A DNA stretch of 64,000 nucleotides from WHTK01 sp963711035 (GCA_963711035.1 CAVQCN010000001.1:930001-994000), one strand, 5' to 3'. Shown: positions 7,866 through 17,393, numbered from the stretch's first letter. The notes: generated by a model from the sequence alone, not told the origin. Translations and numbers: made by a program.

Positions 7866-10476
7866 ATGCCAGACCAAGCTCAGCAACAGCCAGACCGCGC
7901 GCGAGGTAATCAATGCGCTCGTACGGGGTGCCGACTCACCCCTCGCGACGAGTCGTCAAGGTTGGCTGGCGAAGGGCGTCGTTGCCCTGCTTGTCCTGGC
8001 TCTGGTTGGTTTCATGGGTGGTGCGGTACGCGTACCCACGACGCAGACGCTGCGACAGCGGGTACTGGGTACCTGGCTCCGACACACGACTTCGATTTTG
8101 CCCCGTTGATCTCCGGCTGGACGAATCCGGACAACGCATTTGCCGATGACGGAAGTGTGGCGTCGGCAACGACCGCCCTTGTCAGCCGGTGGAAATTTAC
8201 GATAACTTCGGGTTTTCGATTCCTTCCAACGCGACAATCACCGGCATTCAGGTTCAGGTTGATGCCTGGTGGCTGACGATTCCGACTGCACGATGCAACC
8301 TCGGGCCTCACGTTGAGCGGAAAGGCTCGATTGGTTCAAGCCTTGCATACCTTTCGACGCTTCAGACCATTGATCTTGGCGATTCCGATACAGGGCACTA
8401 TCACTCTTGGGAGCGATAGCAATACGAGTATCTGGTGCGGGTCATACCTGGGTGCCTTCGGACTTTTCTGATCGGCAATTTTGCCGTCGCAGTCAGGCTC
8501 CGCATGAGGCCCGGGCAGCTACTGGTAACTGCGGCGGCATCCTCAGTCCGGCTACACGGTATCTCGATAGCCTCGCCGTGCAAGTGACTTCAGCCGGCCC
8601 ACGATCGAAGATCAGAAGACGACCAGTGGCGTCAGACGGGCACCGGGTCCTTCACGTTCGATCGCTGGCATCGACGGACTACACCTGCGCCAGCGATGTC
8701 GATTCGGACGGTACACCACGGCTGATGGATCGTCGGTTCGGTTACCGGCGACACGCGTTCGGCGACCGGCACGGCATAGTCCATCACGGAGACCTCTCCG
8801 GATTGACGCTTACGGACATCTCATGCGTCGAAACGGTCAGAACAACGACGCGGTCTGGTCAGTTCAAATGACGGCGTGACCACACCATACACGGGATCAA
8901 ACGATGACGCCGCATCCGCTGCACGTATTGACCAACACGGAGACCGAGACCGTCGAACATCACGTTCCTCAGCCGGGCAAACGACAATGGTAAGTTTGAC
9001 GAATACGCTGGATCGACGGCGGTACTCGAGGTCGACGGACGTAGGAGATCGGTGGCGACACGGGTGCGGTCACGGTTCCAGTACGGGCACGATGCAATGC
9101 CGTCGGCGAGTATCGTCAGGGATCAGTGACGGCACTTCGTCACGCCTATAGGAGCGTGATCTCCGGTACGATCGATCGACGGCAGGAACGGTTCGGAGGT
9201 TTTGCCAGTTCGACTGACAGCGGTCCTGTGATAGGTGACCGTGAATTCGGGCCGATGACAGCGACGTGCACGATCACGAACACGCTGAACAGCGCGACGA
9301 TCCAGGTGAGCAAGGCGTATACGGGCGGCGGCGACATGCCCGACGTCACGGTTACGCTGAACTGCGATGGCAACGGTGCAATCGATCCGCCGTCTGCCAC
9401 CGCAGGCCAGAACACGGACGCCCTGTTCACGGTGACGGGGTTCAGCAACGGCGACACGTGTGGTGCAAGCGAAGACTCGGTACCTGGCTATCACCAGACG
9501 AGTAACGATTGCGCCGACATAGAGCTGCAAGCGCAGGGCGGCCAGGTCGGGAATGCGGCCGTGGTCGTGACTCCCGACTACACGTGCACGATCACGAACG
9601 CCTACAACCAGACGACCGTTACGGTGCACAAGGACGTACATGGGCGGCGGCGACAGGCCCGACGTCACGGTCAGGCTGAACTGCGATGGCAATGGCATCA
9701 TCGATCCGGCGTCGGATACGGCTGGCCTGAACAGCGACGCCACGTTCACGGTGCGCGGGTTCGACGACGGTGACCTGTGTTCGGCCAACGAGGACCGGGT
9801 CGACGGCTACAGCCAGAGTGGCAACAGCTGCGACTTCGCCATTCACCCGGACCAGCCGGTCGAGTGCACGATCACCAATACGGCCGATCCGGCTTCGGTC
9901 ACGATCTACAAGTCGGTGTTCGACACGAACCCGCAGTCGTTCAACTTCACATCGGACATCGACGGATGCGGCAGCTTCAGTCTGGCTGACGATGGCGTGT
10001 CCGGTGACAACCACATCACGTGTGACAACGTGTCGGTGGACTCGACCTATCACGTGCAGGAAGTAAGCCTGCCGGCGTACTGGTTCATCGACTCGATCAA
10101 CTGCCGTGGTGGCGACGTGGAAATCGACAAGGCGGCCGGTACGGTGACGCTCCACATCGGGGCGGGCGACCAGGTGGTGTGTGTGTTCAACAACGGCTAC
10201 TACGACCCGTCAGTGGACGCGACGCCAGTGATCCCGCAGTCGTTCGAATGGCAGCCGCTGCCGACGTTCCCGCCGACGCCGGCGCCAACCGCGACGCCTG
10301 CGCCCAGCGGTCAGGTAGGTGGCGAGCAGATCGTGCCGCCAGACACCGGTGACGGTGGACTGATCGCGGCGGAGACGAGCGGATCGTCGAGCGGCGCGGC
10401 CGGGTGGCTGCTGCTGGTCGGTGGTCTGAGCCTGGTGACAGGGGTCGTCATTCGCAGGCTGATTCGTCAGCACTAG
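7866..10476 (+). pseudogene. Surface protein A: signal peptide, FGFSIPS module, prealbumin-like repeats, C-terminal anchor; many frameshifts
   Basis: Starts MPDQAQQQP at 7866. A signal-peptide-like hydrophobic segment (W-L-A-K-G-V-V-A-L-L-V-L-A) appears in the +1 frame around 7962-8020. Next come fragments of a common surface-protein module (S-G-W-T-N-P-D-N-A-F-A-D-D, then F-G-F-S-I-P-S-N-A-T-I-T-G) in shifting frames. From about 9126 the frame is readable: two DUF5979/prealbumin-like repeats each ending C-T-I-T-N, a third different repeat, a proline-threonine linker, a PPDTG motif, a transmembrane helix and R-R-L-I-R-Q-H. One extra base at 9636 splits the last part. Dense frameshifts in the first 1.3 kb mean decay, or poor sequence, rather than a working gene as written. 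Confidence 0.75.
9886..10476 (+). repeat. Direct repeat, copy 1 (3' end of adhesin A)
   Basis: About 590 bp that align without gaps to 11890-12480 at a constant offset of 2004 bp, with only a few scattered substitutions. It encodes the last prealbumin-like domain, the proline-rich linker and the membrane anchor. The tandem paralogue diverges sharply upstream of this block, which suggests recent gene conversion or duplication of the 3' end. Confidence 0.9.
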
Positions 10477-10501
10477 GCCTGACGCGGGCTGGGTAGTTCA
10501 A

Positions 10502-10540
10502 CGGGAGGCCGGCAATGTGCTGGCCTCCCGTCTTTTTGTT
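10502..10540 (+). terminator. Intrinsic terminator of adhesin gene A
   Basis: Stem CGGGAGGCCGGC paired with GCTGGCCTCCCG (one G-T wobble), 5-nt loop, followed by TCTTTTTGTT. It begins 26 nt after the stop codon. Confidence 0.85.
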
Positions 10541-10545
10541 GGTTG

Positions 10546-10608
10546 ACTCTGAATTAGAGTTCGTCCAAATTTCACCAATCCTTTACTCGTCTTTCACTCG
10601 GCTTTCCT
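10546..10608 (+). promoter_or_regulatory. Dyad plus phased direct repeats upstream of adhesin B
   Basis: ACTCT-GAATT-AGAGT forms an inverted repeat at 10546-10560. It is followed by four T-rich hexamers, TTTCAC (10570), CTTTAC (10581), TTTCAC (10592) and TTTCCT (10603), spaced exactly 11 bp apart. One-turn phasing is typical of response-regulator or other dimer-array binding sites. The repeats end 23 bp before the TATACT at 10631. Gene A has no comparable array. Confidence 0.4.
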
Positions 10609-10630
10609 CGTCAGGGCCTCGTTTTGGACG

Positions 10631-10636
10631 TATACT
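10631..10636 (+). promoter_or_regulatory. -10 element TATACT of adhesin gene B
   Basis: TATACT in the context TTTTGGACG, matching the gene A promoter context, with GTGTCT a few bases downstream. The start codon lies 128 nt downstream, across a leader related to that of gene A. Confidence 0.55.
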
Positions 10637-10758
10637 GACGTGTCTCGTGAGGACGGAGGCTGTGTTGTGCCCTCTTCTTCCACGATGCCTTCATGGGGGG
10701 ATAGATCCGTCGTACCGGATAGCCGGTCGCCGGGCGTAAACCAAGGCTGGAGGTCCCA

Positions 10759-12480
10759 ATGCCAGGTCAAACTCCGCAACCGCGCCGGGACGGGCGCAAG
10801 AGGCAAGGACTCAGGCTGCTGTCGCTGCCTGGTTCGCTGCTCGTGCTGGCGGTAGCAGCCGCGATGCTGTTTGTCAGCGGGACGGTCGGGTCAGGCGTCG
10901 CGCCTGCGGACGCGCAGACGCCGCGCCCTAATCCGTTCTACATCACCAAGGATCTGTGGTGCTACGACAACGAACCTCGCAGACATTTATCTATAAGATC
11001 TTGATGGTGCCTTTACTGCCCTCGGGAGACGGTGGGTGCGGTGAAACCCAGTCAATGACTAGCCTCGCTAGAACGACTGGCTACAACCTCGATGAGGAAA
11101 CACTGACACCCGACTGGACACTGGACGGACGTGAGTTGCTCTGAGAGTGGCGGGGAACCGTCCAGGTGCGGTAGTACTTCGACTACAGCTCGGTGATACT
11201 AACAGGTCCGGTCACGATGTAAGGATTGCAACAGGCGTTCTGCGAGCGGCGCGACGATCACACTGTATCTTCACCAACACTCGCAACTATTCAACTTGAC
11301 GGTGCACAAGGAGTACTCGGACGGTAACACCGATCCGGTATCAGTTGGTGTCAGCTGTGAGCCCAGCGGTACGGCGGACACTACTCCGCAGGACGTGGAC
11401 CCGACCGGCCCCGGCACGGTGTTCCAGATAACGGGCATTGACGTTTCCACAGACTGTACGGCCACCGAGAATCCGATTCCGGATGGCTATACCGCGGACG
11501 AGAGCGACTGCGCTAGCGTGACCGTCGATGAAGGTGGCGACGCCGAGTGCACGATCTACAACACGTTGAACGAGGCGACAGTCGTCGTGCACAAGGAGTA
11601 CGTGGGTGGCGGTGACAAGCCCGACGCCACGATTTGGCCGGACTGCACGAGCGGCGACTGGTCGCCGCTTTCGGCCACGGCCGGTACGGACCATGACGCC
11701 GTGTTCACCGTGACGGGGTTTGATGCCAAAACGACGTGTTCGGCCATGGAGGACCCGGTTCCGGGCTACCACCAGATCGGCAACACCTGCACCGACATAC
11801 CGCTCTTGCTCAAGCGGATTCTCCCTCCGATCAACACCGCTGCTGTGGTGACGGTTCCTGACATCGAGTGCACGATCACGAATGAGGCGGACCCGGCTTC
11901 GGTCACGATCTACAAGTCGGTGTTCGACACGAACCCGCAGTCGTTCAACTTCACATCGGACATCGACGGGTGCGGCAGCTTCAGTCTGGCTGACGATGGT
12001 GTGTCCGGTGACGACCACATCACGTGTGACAACGTGTCGGTGGACTCGACCTATCACGTGCAGGAAGTAAGCCTGCCGGCGTACTGGTTCGTCGATTCGA
12101 TTAACTGCCGTGGTGGCAACGTGGATATCGACAAGGCGGCCGGTACGGTGACGCTCCACATCGGGGCGGGCGACCAGGTGGTGTGCGTGTTCAACAACGG
12201 CTACTACGACCCGTCAGTGGACGCGACGCCGGTGATCCCGCAGACGTTCAACTGGCAGCCGTTGCCGACCTTCCCGCCGACGCCGGCGCCAACCGCGACG
12301 CCTGCGCCCAGCGGTCAGATAGGCGGCGAGCAGATCATGCCGCCGAACACCGGTGACGGTGGTCTGATCGCGGCGGAGACGAGCGGATCGTCGAGCGGCG
12401 CGGCCGGGTGGCTGCTGCTGGTCGGTGGTCTGAGCCTGGTGACAGGGGTCATCATTCGCAGGCTGGTTCGTCAGCAGTAG
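10759..12480 (+). pseudogene. Surface protein B: signal peptide, prealbumin-like repeats, C-terminal anchor; N-terminal frameshifts
   Basis: ATG at 10759 follows GGAGG. The first 60 residues form a convincing signal peptide: a basic R-R-D-G-R-K-R-Q, then L-L-S-L-P-G-S-L-L-V-L-A-V-A-A-A-M-L-F, then A-P-A-D-A-Q-T. After ITKDLWCYDNEP the frame breaks; disrupted frames continue to about 11290. From 11296 to the stop one frame is intact (394 residues): two prealbumin-like/DUF5979 repeats ending C-T-I-Y-N and C-T-I-T-N, the shared third domain, a Pro-Thr linker, MPPNTG, a transmembrane helix and R-R-L-V-R-Q-Q. Tandem paralogue of gene A with about 2 kb offset. Predicted exported and wall- or membrane-anchored if functional. 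Confidence 0.75.
11890..12480 (+). repeat. Direct repeat, copy 2 (3' end of adhesin B)
   Basis: Partner of 9886-10476 at an offset of 2004 bp with no indels over about 590 bp. Several substitutions are silent, but a few change residues (for example D-N-H versus D-D-H, and Q-S-F-E-W versus Q-T-F-N-W), so both reading frames appear to have been under coding constraint. Confidence 0.9.
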
Positions 12481-12505
12481 GTCTGACGAGAGATAGGTAG
12501 TACAA

Positions 12506-12540
12506 CGAGGAGGCCGGCAATACGCCGGCCTCCTCGTTTT
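12506..12540 (+). terminator. Intrinsic terminator of adhesin gene B
   Basis: Perfect 13-bp stem CGAGGAGGCCGGC with GCCGGCCTCCTCG around a 5-nt loop, followed by TTTT. Its sequence is related to the terminator of gene A, so it was probably duplicated with the gene. It ends 28 nt before the stop of the convergent molybdenum hydroxylase gene. Confidence 0.88.
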
Positions 12541-12568
12541 CCTCTGCTCCGATGTCTACGTAGAAACG

Positions 12569-14812
12569 CTAGCCCTGCCGCAGCGCGTCGTGCACGCGCT
12601 CCGCTGTGAGCGGCAGGTCGCGGACTCGGGCGCCGCTGGCGTCTTTGATGGCGTTGGCGATGGCGGCGGCGACCGGGCTCATGCTCACCTCGCCGATCGC
12701 TTTGACGTTGTAGGGGCCGCTGCCGTGCTCGGATTCGACCAGCACCGTCTTCAGCTCGGGCAGGTCGCGCGCCGTTGGCAGCTTGTAGTCGCCGAGCGAG
12801 AGCGAGATGGCGCGTCCGCCCTCGACCTTGAGGTCCTCCATCATCGCGTAGCCGATGCCTTGCACGACGCCGCCGTTTATCTGGCCCTGGTGCGCCAGGG
12901 GATTGATGACGCGGCCCACGTCGTGCGCGGTCGTGAACTTGACGAGGCGTGTTTCCCCGGTCTCGGGGTCGACGGCGACTTCCGCGATCTGCACCGCGAA
13001 GCCCGTGACATGGCCTTCGAACATGGCGGCCCGGAAGACGCCGCGGCCGGTCACCTCTTCGCCGGTACGCTCGAGGAGCTCCTGCCATGTGATGCTCTCC
13101 TCGATGTCGCTGCGCCAGATATCGCCGCCGCGCACGCTTACCGCCTCGTCGGGCCAGCCGAGGTGGTCGACGGCGAGCTGGCGCAAAGCCTTGCGTGTCT
13201 CCTCGACGGCGGCGTGCGTGGCGCCCGTGTTGAGACGCGTCGCCCAGCTGCCCGCGACGCCGGAGTCGAAGGGCACGGCGCCGGTGTCCCAGATGTCGAG
13301 GTCGATCTGCGGCGCTTGCAGCTCCTCCGAGACAATCTGCACCGCGAGCGTGTAGACGCCGGTGCCCTGGTCGAAGACGGGCGTGCCAAGGACCGCGGTG
13401 CCGTCCGGCTTCAGCGTCACGGCCGCGTTGCCGACGCCGCCACCGGCGGGCCGCTCCGCCAGCGCGATGCCGCGGCCGTGGTGCGCCGGCTTCGGCGTGT
13501 CGTAGCCGGAAGCTTCGGCCGCGGCGCGCAGGCACTCCACCGCGTGATTGCCGACGAAGGCCTCGCCAAAGGCGTTCTCCTCGCCCTCGCCGGCCAGGTT
13601 CTTGAGGCGCATCTCCAGCGGGTCGATGCCCAGGCGCGCCGCGATCTCGTCGATCTGCGATTCGATGGCGAAGACGCCCTGTCCTTCGCCGGGGCCGCGC
13701 AGGTAGCCGCCCGGGACGGTGTTCGTGTAGACGTGGGCGGCCTCGATGCGCACGTTAGGGATGCGGTAGGGCCCGGCGGACTGGTCCGGGCCGAAGATGC
13801 GGCCGGCGGGTTTGAAGCCGGCGTAGGCGCCGGCGTTGACCATGAACTCGACGTGGTGGGCGGTCAGCGTGCCGTCGTTCTTGACGCCGGTGCGCAGGTG
13901 GATCGTGGTGGCGTGGCGTGGGTTGCCTGCCAGCAGCTCCTCCAGGTAGTCGGCGACGATGCGTACCGGCCGGCCTGTCGCCTTGGCCAGGAAGTAGCAG
14001 ACCGGCAGGTTGAACGGCGTGCCTTTGCCGCCGAAGTCGCCGCCGATGAAGGTGTGGTGCAGCACGATGCGGTCTTCGGGCACGCCGATGGCGGCTGAGA
14101 GATTGGCGCGTGTCTGGTACGGCGTCTTGCTGCCGGCCCAGACATCGACCAGGCCGTCGGCGTTGACGCGGACCATGCTGCACTGCGGCTCCAGGTAGCC
14201 CTGGTGCTGGCGCTGAGTCGTGAAGGTGTTCTCGACGATGAGGTCGGCCTCGGCGAAGCCGCGCTCGAGGTCGCCGCGCTCCTTGAGCGAACGCGTATAA
14301 ACGTTCGACGGCTGGTCCATTGCCGGCAGGCTGGGCAGCGGCGGTGGCAGCTGCACGCCGACGCCCGGGTAGCTGTTGAACTCGGGGTGCAGGATTGGCG
14401 CGCCGGGCGCCATCGCAGCGTCTATGTCGAAGACGGCGGGTAGCTCTTCGTACTCGACGTCGATGAGGTCGAGCGCCTGTTGCGCGATGTCCTCGTCGTC
14501 CGCAGCGACGGCGGCGACGCGCTCGCCGCTGAAGCGCACGACGTCACGGGCGAGGGGCGGCACGTCCTTCAGGATGCTGCCGTAGTAGCCGGAGCCGACG
14601 TCGGCGCCGGTGAGGACGGCGTGTACGCCGGGCAGGTTGCGCGCCGCGGACGTGTCGATGCGCACGATGCGGGCGTGGGCGTACGGGCTGTGCAGCACCT
14701 TGCCCCAGAGCAGGCCGGGTAGCGTCATGTCGGCCGTATAGCGCGCGCTGCCGGTGACCTTTTCGTGCCCTTCGAGCTTGGGTGTCGCTTTACCGATTGA
14801 CTGGATGGCCAT
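12569..14812 (-). CDS. Xanthine dehydrogenase family protein, molybdopterin-binding (large) subunit
   Basis: 747 residues from the ATG at 14812 (MAIQSIGK), chosen because a GGGGGAG lies just upstream and the family starts here; the frame is open further upstream but without family similarity. Domain order is the usual N-terminal aldehyde oxidase/xanthine dehydrogenase a/b hammerhead (K-V-T-G-S-A-R-Y-T-A-D), then the Mo-cofactor domains with G-G-D-F-G-G-K-G and an active-site loop L-R-G-P-G-E-G-Q. That loop is not the AYxCSFR of form I CO dehydrogenase. The enzyme would hydroxylate an N-heterocycle or aldehyde. The FAD and [2Fe-2S] partner subunits that normally accompany it are absent from the window. 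moaA and moaC for its cofactor lie at 42-44 kb. Confidence 0.88.
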   Translation of the reverse strand: MAIQSIGKATPKLEGHEKVTGSARYTADMTLPGLLWGKVLHSPYAHARIVRIDTSAARNLPGVHAVLTGADVGSGYYGSILKDVPPLARDVVRFSGERVAAVAADDEDIAQQALDLIDVEYEELPAVFDIDAAMAPGAPILHPEFNSYPGVGVQLPPPLPSLPAMDQPSNVYTRSLKERGDLERGFAEADLIVENTFTTQRQHQGYLEPQCSMVRVNADGLVDVWAGSKTPYQTRANLSAAIGVPEDRIVLHHTFIGGDFGGKGTPFNLPVCYFLAKATGRPVRIVADYLEELLAGNPRHATTIHLRTGVKNDGTLTAHHVEFMVNAGAYAGFKPAGRIFGPDQSAGPYRIPNVRIEAAHVYTNTVPGGYLRGPGEGQGVFAIESQIDEIAARLGIDPLEMRLKNLAGEGEENAFGEAFVGNHAVECLRAAAEASGYDTPKPAHHGRGIALAERPAGGGVGNAAVTLKPDGTAVLGTPVFDQGTGVYTLAVQIVSEELQAPQIDLDIWDTGAVPFDSGVAGSWATRLNTGATHAAVEETRKALRQLAVDHLGWPDEAVSVRGGDIWRSDIEESITWQELLERTGEEVTGRGVFRAAMFEGHVTGFAVQIAEVAVDPETGETRLVKFTTAHDVGRVINPLAHQGQINGGVVQGIGYAMMEDLKVEGGRAISLSLGDYKLPTARDLPELKTVLVESEHGSGPYNVKAIGEVSMSPVAAAIANAIKDASGARVRDLPLTAERVHDALRQG

Positions 14813-14973
14813 GCTGCTCCCCCTCTTCCTGCGAAAGCTGACCAATTCTAGAGAGCAGCACGGCCGTTTGCGAAGAGGCTTCAGGCGTTCGACTGCCGCC
14901 AGGCGGCAGTCGGTGTCCACCGACGTGTCTCCCACCGTGCGCGTTCCCGCGCGGCTGTGCGCGGGATGCAATC

Positions 14974-15189
14974 CTAGTCGGTGTCCATGTCGATCCACTC
15001 GACCTCGGCGTCGCGGCTGCCGTCGGTGGGCCAGCTCTGCACCGCCCAGCAGCGTTCGCTGCGCTCCTCTTTGCCCGACTTCGCCGTTTCGATGGCGGCG
15101 TCCAGGGAGGCGTGGACGGAGTCGATGCCCCAGCTCTCGGGCCAGTCCCAGCTGTAGACCACGTAGACCCGCGCCGGCGCTTCTGTCAT
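14974..15189 (-). CDS. Small hypothetical protein (71 aa)
   Basis: MTEAPARVYVVYSW followed by an alpha-beta pattern with D-S-V-H-A-S-L-D-A-A-I-E-T-A-K and a very acidic end (E-V-E-W-I-D-M-D-T-D). The frame has GC-rich third positions like its neighbours, suggesting real coding. It reads like a small soluble one-domain protein with a beta strand, an 'alert/spine' helix and a tryptophan-rich strand. No family is recognised with confidence. It is 161 nt upstream of, and co-oriented with, the molybdenum hydroxylase subunit, and divergent from the flavin reductase. Confidence 0.6.
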   Translation of the reverse strand: MTEAPARVYVVYSWDWPESWGIDSVHASLDAAIETAKSGKEERSERCWAVQSWPTDGSRDAEVEWIDMDTD

Positions 15190-15285
15190 GGCTACAGTCT
15201 ACCGGCCGTATGGCCGGGTTCGGTTGAATCGTTCCCGCCTTCGCGCCTACGATCCCGTTGGCCCCGTAGCGGGAGGAGATACGAG

Positions 15286-15816
15286 ATGTATGTCGAAGGG
15301 GACGACTTCCTATCGCGCGACTTCCGGCGCGGCATGTGGCACCAGACGACGACGGCGGTCGCGCTGCTGACCAGCGCCCACGAGGGCCGCGCCAACGTCA
15401 TGGCCTGCGAGTGGGCGATGATGGTGTCGCACACGCCCGTCTGCTTCGTCATCGCCGTGGGCGCGTCGCACGAGACGCACGACCTGATCGAGAAGTCGGG
15501 TGAGTTCGGCCTCAGCTTCTGCTCCGACGAGCAGGCGCCGCTCTCGCACATCTCCGGCTCCTACTCCATGCGCGATGTCGACAAGTGGAGCATGGCCGAC
15601 TTCCACTGCTACCCGGCAAAGAAGATCGCGGCGCCGATGATCGACGGCGCCGTCGTCAACGTCGAGTGCCGCGTCGTCGCGACGCACCGGCTGGGCCACA
15701 CGATCTTCATCGGCGAGGCGGTCTGGACGCGCTACGACGACGAGAAGTCGCCGCTCCTTTACCACGACGGCAAGTACTGGCGCATGGGCGAGCAGGTGCC
15801 GAAGACGCTGCCCTAG
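15286..15816 (+). CDS. Flavin reductase family protein
   Basis: 176 residues of the split-barrel flavin reductase family (PF01613). The N-terminal half has T-A-V-A-L-L-T-S, N-V-M-A-C-E-W-A-M-M-V-S and P-V-C-F-V-I-A-V, and the middle has F-G-L-S-F-C-S. The start at 15286 follows GGGAGGAGAT; longer upstream frames lack similarity. Such proteins use NAD(P)H to reduce FMN or FAD, often for two-component monooxygenases. The HsaA-like oxygenase at 4367-5536 is a possible client, although not in the same operon. It lies 88 nt upstream of ilvC. Confidence 0.82.
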   Translation: MYVEGDDFLSRDFRRGMWHQTTTAVALLTSAHEGRANVMACEWAMMVSHTPVCFVIAVGASHETHDLIEKSGEFGLSFCSDEQAPLSHISGSYSMRDVDKWSMADFHCYPAKKIAAPMIDGAVVNVECRVVATHRLGHTIFIGEAVWTRYDDEKSPLLYHDGKYWRMGEQVPKTLP

Positions 15817-15904
15817 TCCCTCACCGCGGGTCTGCAGCCCATAGCGGCCGGGCGTTGTAGTATCTCTCTAGCCCCGCAGCCGCTGATCAAGGAGTGCTTC
15901 CAGG

Positions 15905-17383
15905 ATGCCACTGTCACTGAGCTTCACGTCCAAGGTGTTCCCGGTCGACACGCTCGACCTCGGCGGGCACGAGGAGCAGATCGTCAAGGGCGGCCGGCAC
16001 CTCTTCCCGCTGCTGCCGAAGGCCTTCGAGGGCATCCATCAGATCGGTGTCATCGGCTGGGGCTCGCAGGGGCCGGCGCAGGCGCAGAACCTGCGTGACT
16101 CGCTGCAAGGCACCGGCATCAAGGTCAAGGTAGGACTGCGCCCCGGCTCCAGCTCGATGGACGACGCGCGTAAGGCCGGCTTCAACGAGAACGACGGCAC
16201 CCTGGGCGAAATGTTCGCCGTGATCCGCGAGTCCGACCTGGCGATCCTGCTGATCTCCGACGCCGCGCAGGCCGAGCTCTACCCCCAGATCTTCGAGGCC
16301 ATCCGCCCCGGCGCTACCCTCGGCCTCTCGCATGGCTTCTTGCTGGGCCACCTGCGCAACGTAGGCGCCAGCTTCCCGGACAACGTCAACGTCATTGCAG
16401 TCTGCCCCAAGGGGATGGGGCCGTCAGTGCGCCGCCTCTACGTGCAGGGTCAGTCGATTAACGGCGCCGGCATCAACAGCAGCTTCGCGATCGAGCAGGA
16501 CATCGACGGGCGGGCCACTGACCTTGCGCTGGGCTGGTCGGTGGCCATCGGCTCGCCCTACACCTTCCAGACGACGATGGAGTCCGAGTTCAAGTCCGAC
16601 ATCTTCGGCGAGCGGGGCATCCTGCTCGGCGCCGTGCATGGCCTGATCGAGAGCCTGTACGACCGCTACGTCAGCGGGGGCATGAGCCGCGAGGACGCCT
16701 TCCTGCACTCGGCGGAGGCGATCACGGGGCCGATCTCTCGCATCATCTCGAAGCAGGGTATCAAGGCCGTGTACGAGGCCGTCGGTCCGGACGGTCGCGG
16801 TGACTTCGAGTCGGCCTACGCGGCGACCTACCCGGCCGCGAAGGAGATACTGGACGAGATCTATGACGAGGTCTCCAGCGGCAACGAGATCCGCAGCGTC
16901 GTCATGGCCGGCGAGCGTCTCAAGAAGCGGCCGATGGGCAAGATCGACGGCACGGAGACATGGCGCGTCGGTGCAAAGGTGCGCGCCCAGCGCAAGGAAG
17001 ACGACATCCCGCTGGACCCGTTCACGGCCGGCGTCTACATCGGCACGATGATGGCGCAGATCGACGTGCTCATGGAGCACAACCACCCGCTCTCGGAGAT
17101 CGCCAACGAGTCCGTCATCGAGTCGGTGGACTCGCTGAACCCGTACATGCACGCCCGCGGCGTGGCGTACATGGTCGACAACTGCTCGACGACAGCGCGC
17201 CTCGGCTCGCGCAAGTGGGCGCCCCGCTTCGACTACATCCTGGCGGAGCAGAGCTTCGTCGACCTGGACGACAAGAACCCGCTCGACACGAAGCGCGTGG
17301 ACGAGTTCCAGCAGCACCCGATCCACGCGATCCTGGCCGAGTGCGCCAAGCTGCGCCCCTCAGTCGACATCTTCGTGGAGTAG
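15905..17383 (+). CDS. ilvC: Ketol-acid reductoisomerase, long form
   Basis: 492 residues, matching the long (class II, plant/enterobacterial) form rather than the ~330-residue short form. The NADPH-binding motif G-W-G-S-Q-G-P-A-Q-A-Q is at about residues 51-61, followed by R-P-G-S-S-S. The metal-binding acidic and histidine segments occur as S-E-F-K-S-D-I-F-G-E-R-G and the duplicated C-terminal knotted domain. It catalyses the isomerisation and reduction of acetolactate or acetohydroxybutyrate in valine and isoleucine synthesis. AAGGAG lies upstream of the ATG. No other ilv or leu gene is in the window, so it is isolated from the rest of its pathway. Confidence 0.95.
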   Translation: MPLSLSFTSKVFPVDTLDLGGHEEQIVKGGRHLFPLLPKAFEGIHQIGVIGWGSQGPAQAQNLRDSLQGTGIKVKVGLRPGSSSMDDARKAGFNENDGTLGEMFAVIRESDLAILLISDAAQAELYPQIFEAIRPGATLGLSHGFLLGHLRNVGASFPDNVNVIAVCPKGMGPSVRRLYVQGQSINGAGINSSFAIEQDIDGRATDLALGWSVAIGSPYTFQTTMESEFKSDIFGERGILLGAVHGLIESLYDRYVSGGMSREDAFLHSAEAITGPISRIISKQGIKAVYEAVGPDGRGDFESAYAATYPAAKEILDEIYDEVSSGNEIRSVVMAGERLKKRPMGKIDGTETWRVGAKVRAQRKEDDIPLDPFTAGVYIGTMMAQIDVLMEHNHPLSEIANESVIESVDSLNPYMHARGVAYMVDNCSTTARLGSRKWAPRFDYILAEQSFVDLDDKNPLDTKRVDEFQQHPIHAILAECAKLRPSVDIFVE

Positions 17384-17393
17384 CGAATCGTAG

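Noticed and set aside
10643..10758. Adhesin leader as a cyclic-di-GMP riboswitch
   Set aside because: A GGATAGCCGGTCGCC segment recalls the 3' part of the class I aptamer, but the diagnostic CACGCA-, GGGCAAA- and GACGCAAAGC-type segments are missing.
12590..14098. 502-codon plus-strand open frame opposite the molybdenum hydroxylase gene
   Set aside because: Antisense shadow; the minus-strand protein has unmistakable family motifs.
14812..14998. 62-residue N-terminal extension of the molybdenum hydroxylase subunit
   Set aside because: The frame is open, but the residues have no family similarity and a good SD precedes the ATG at 14812.
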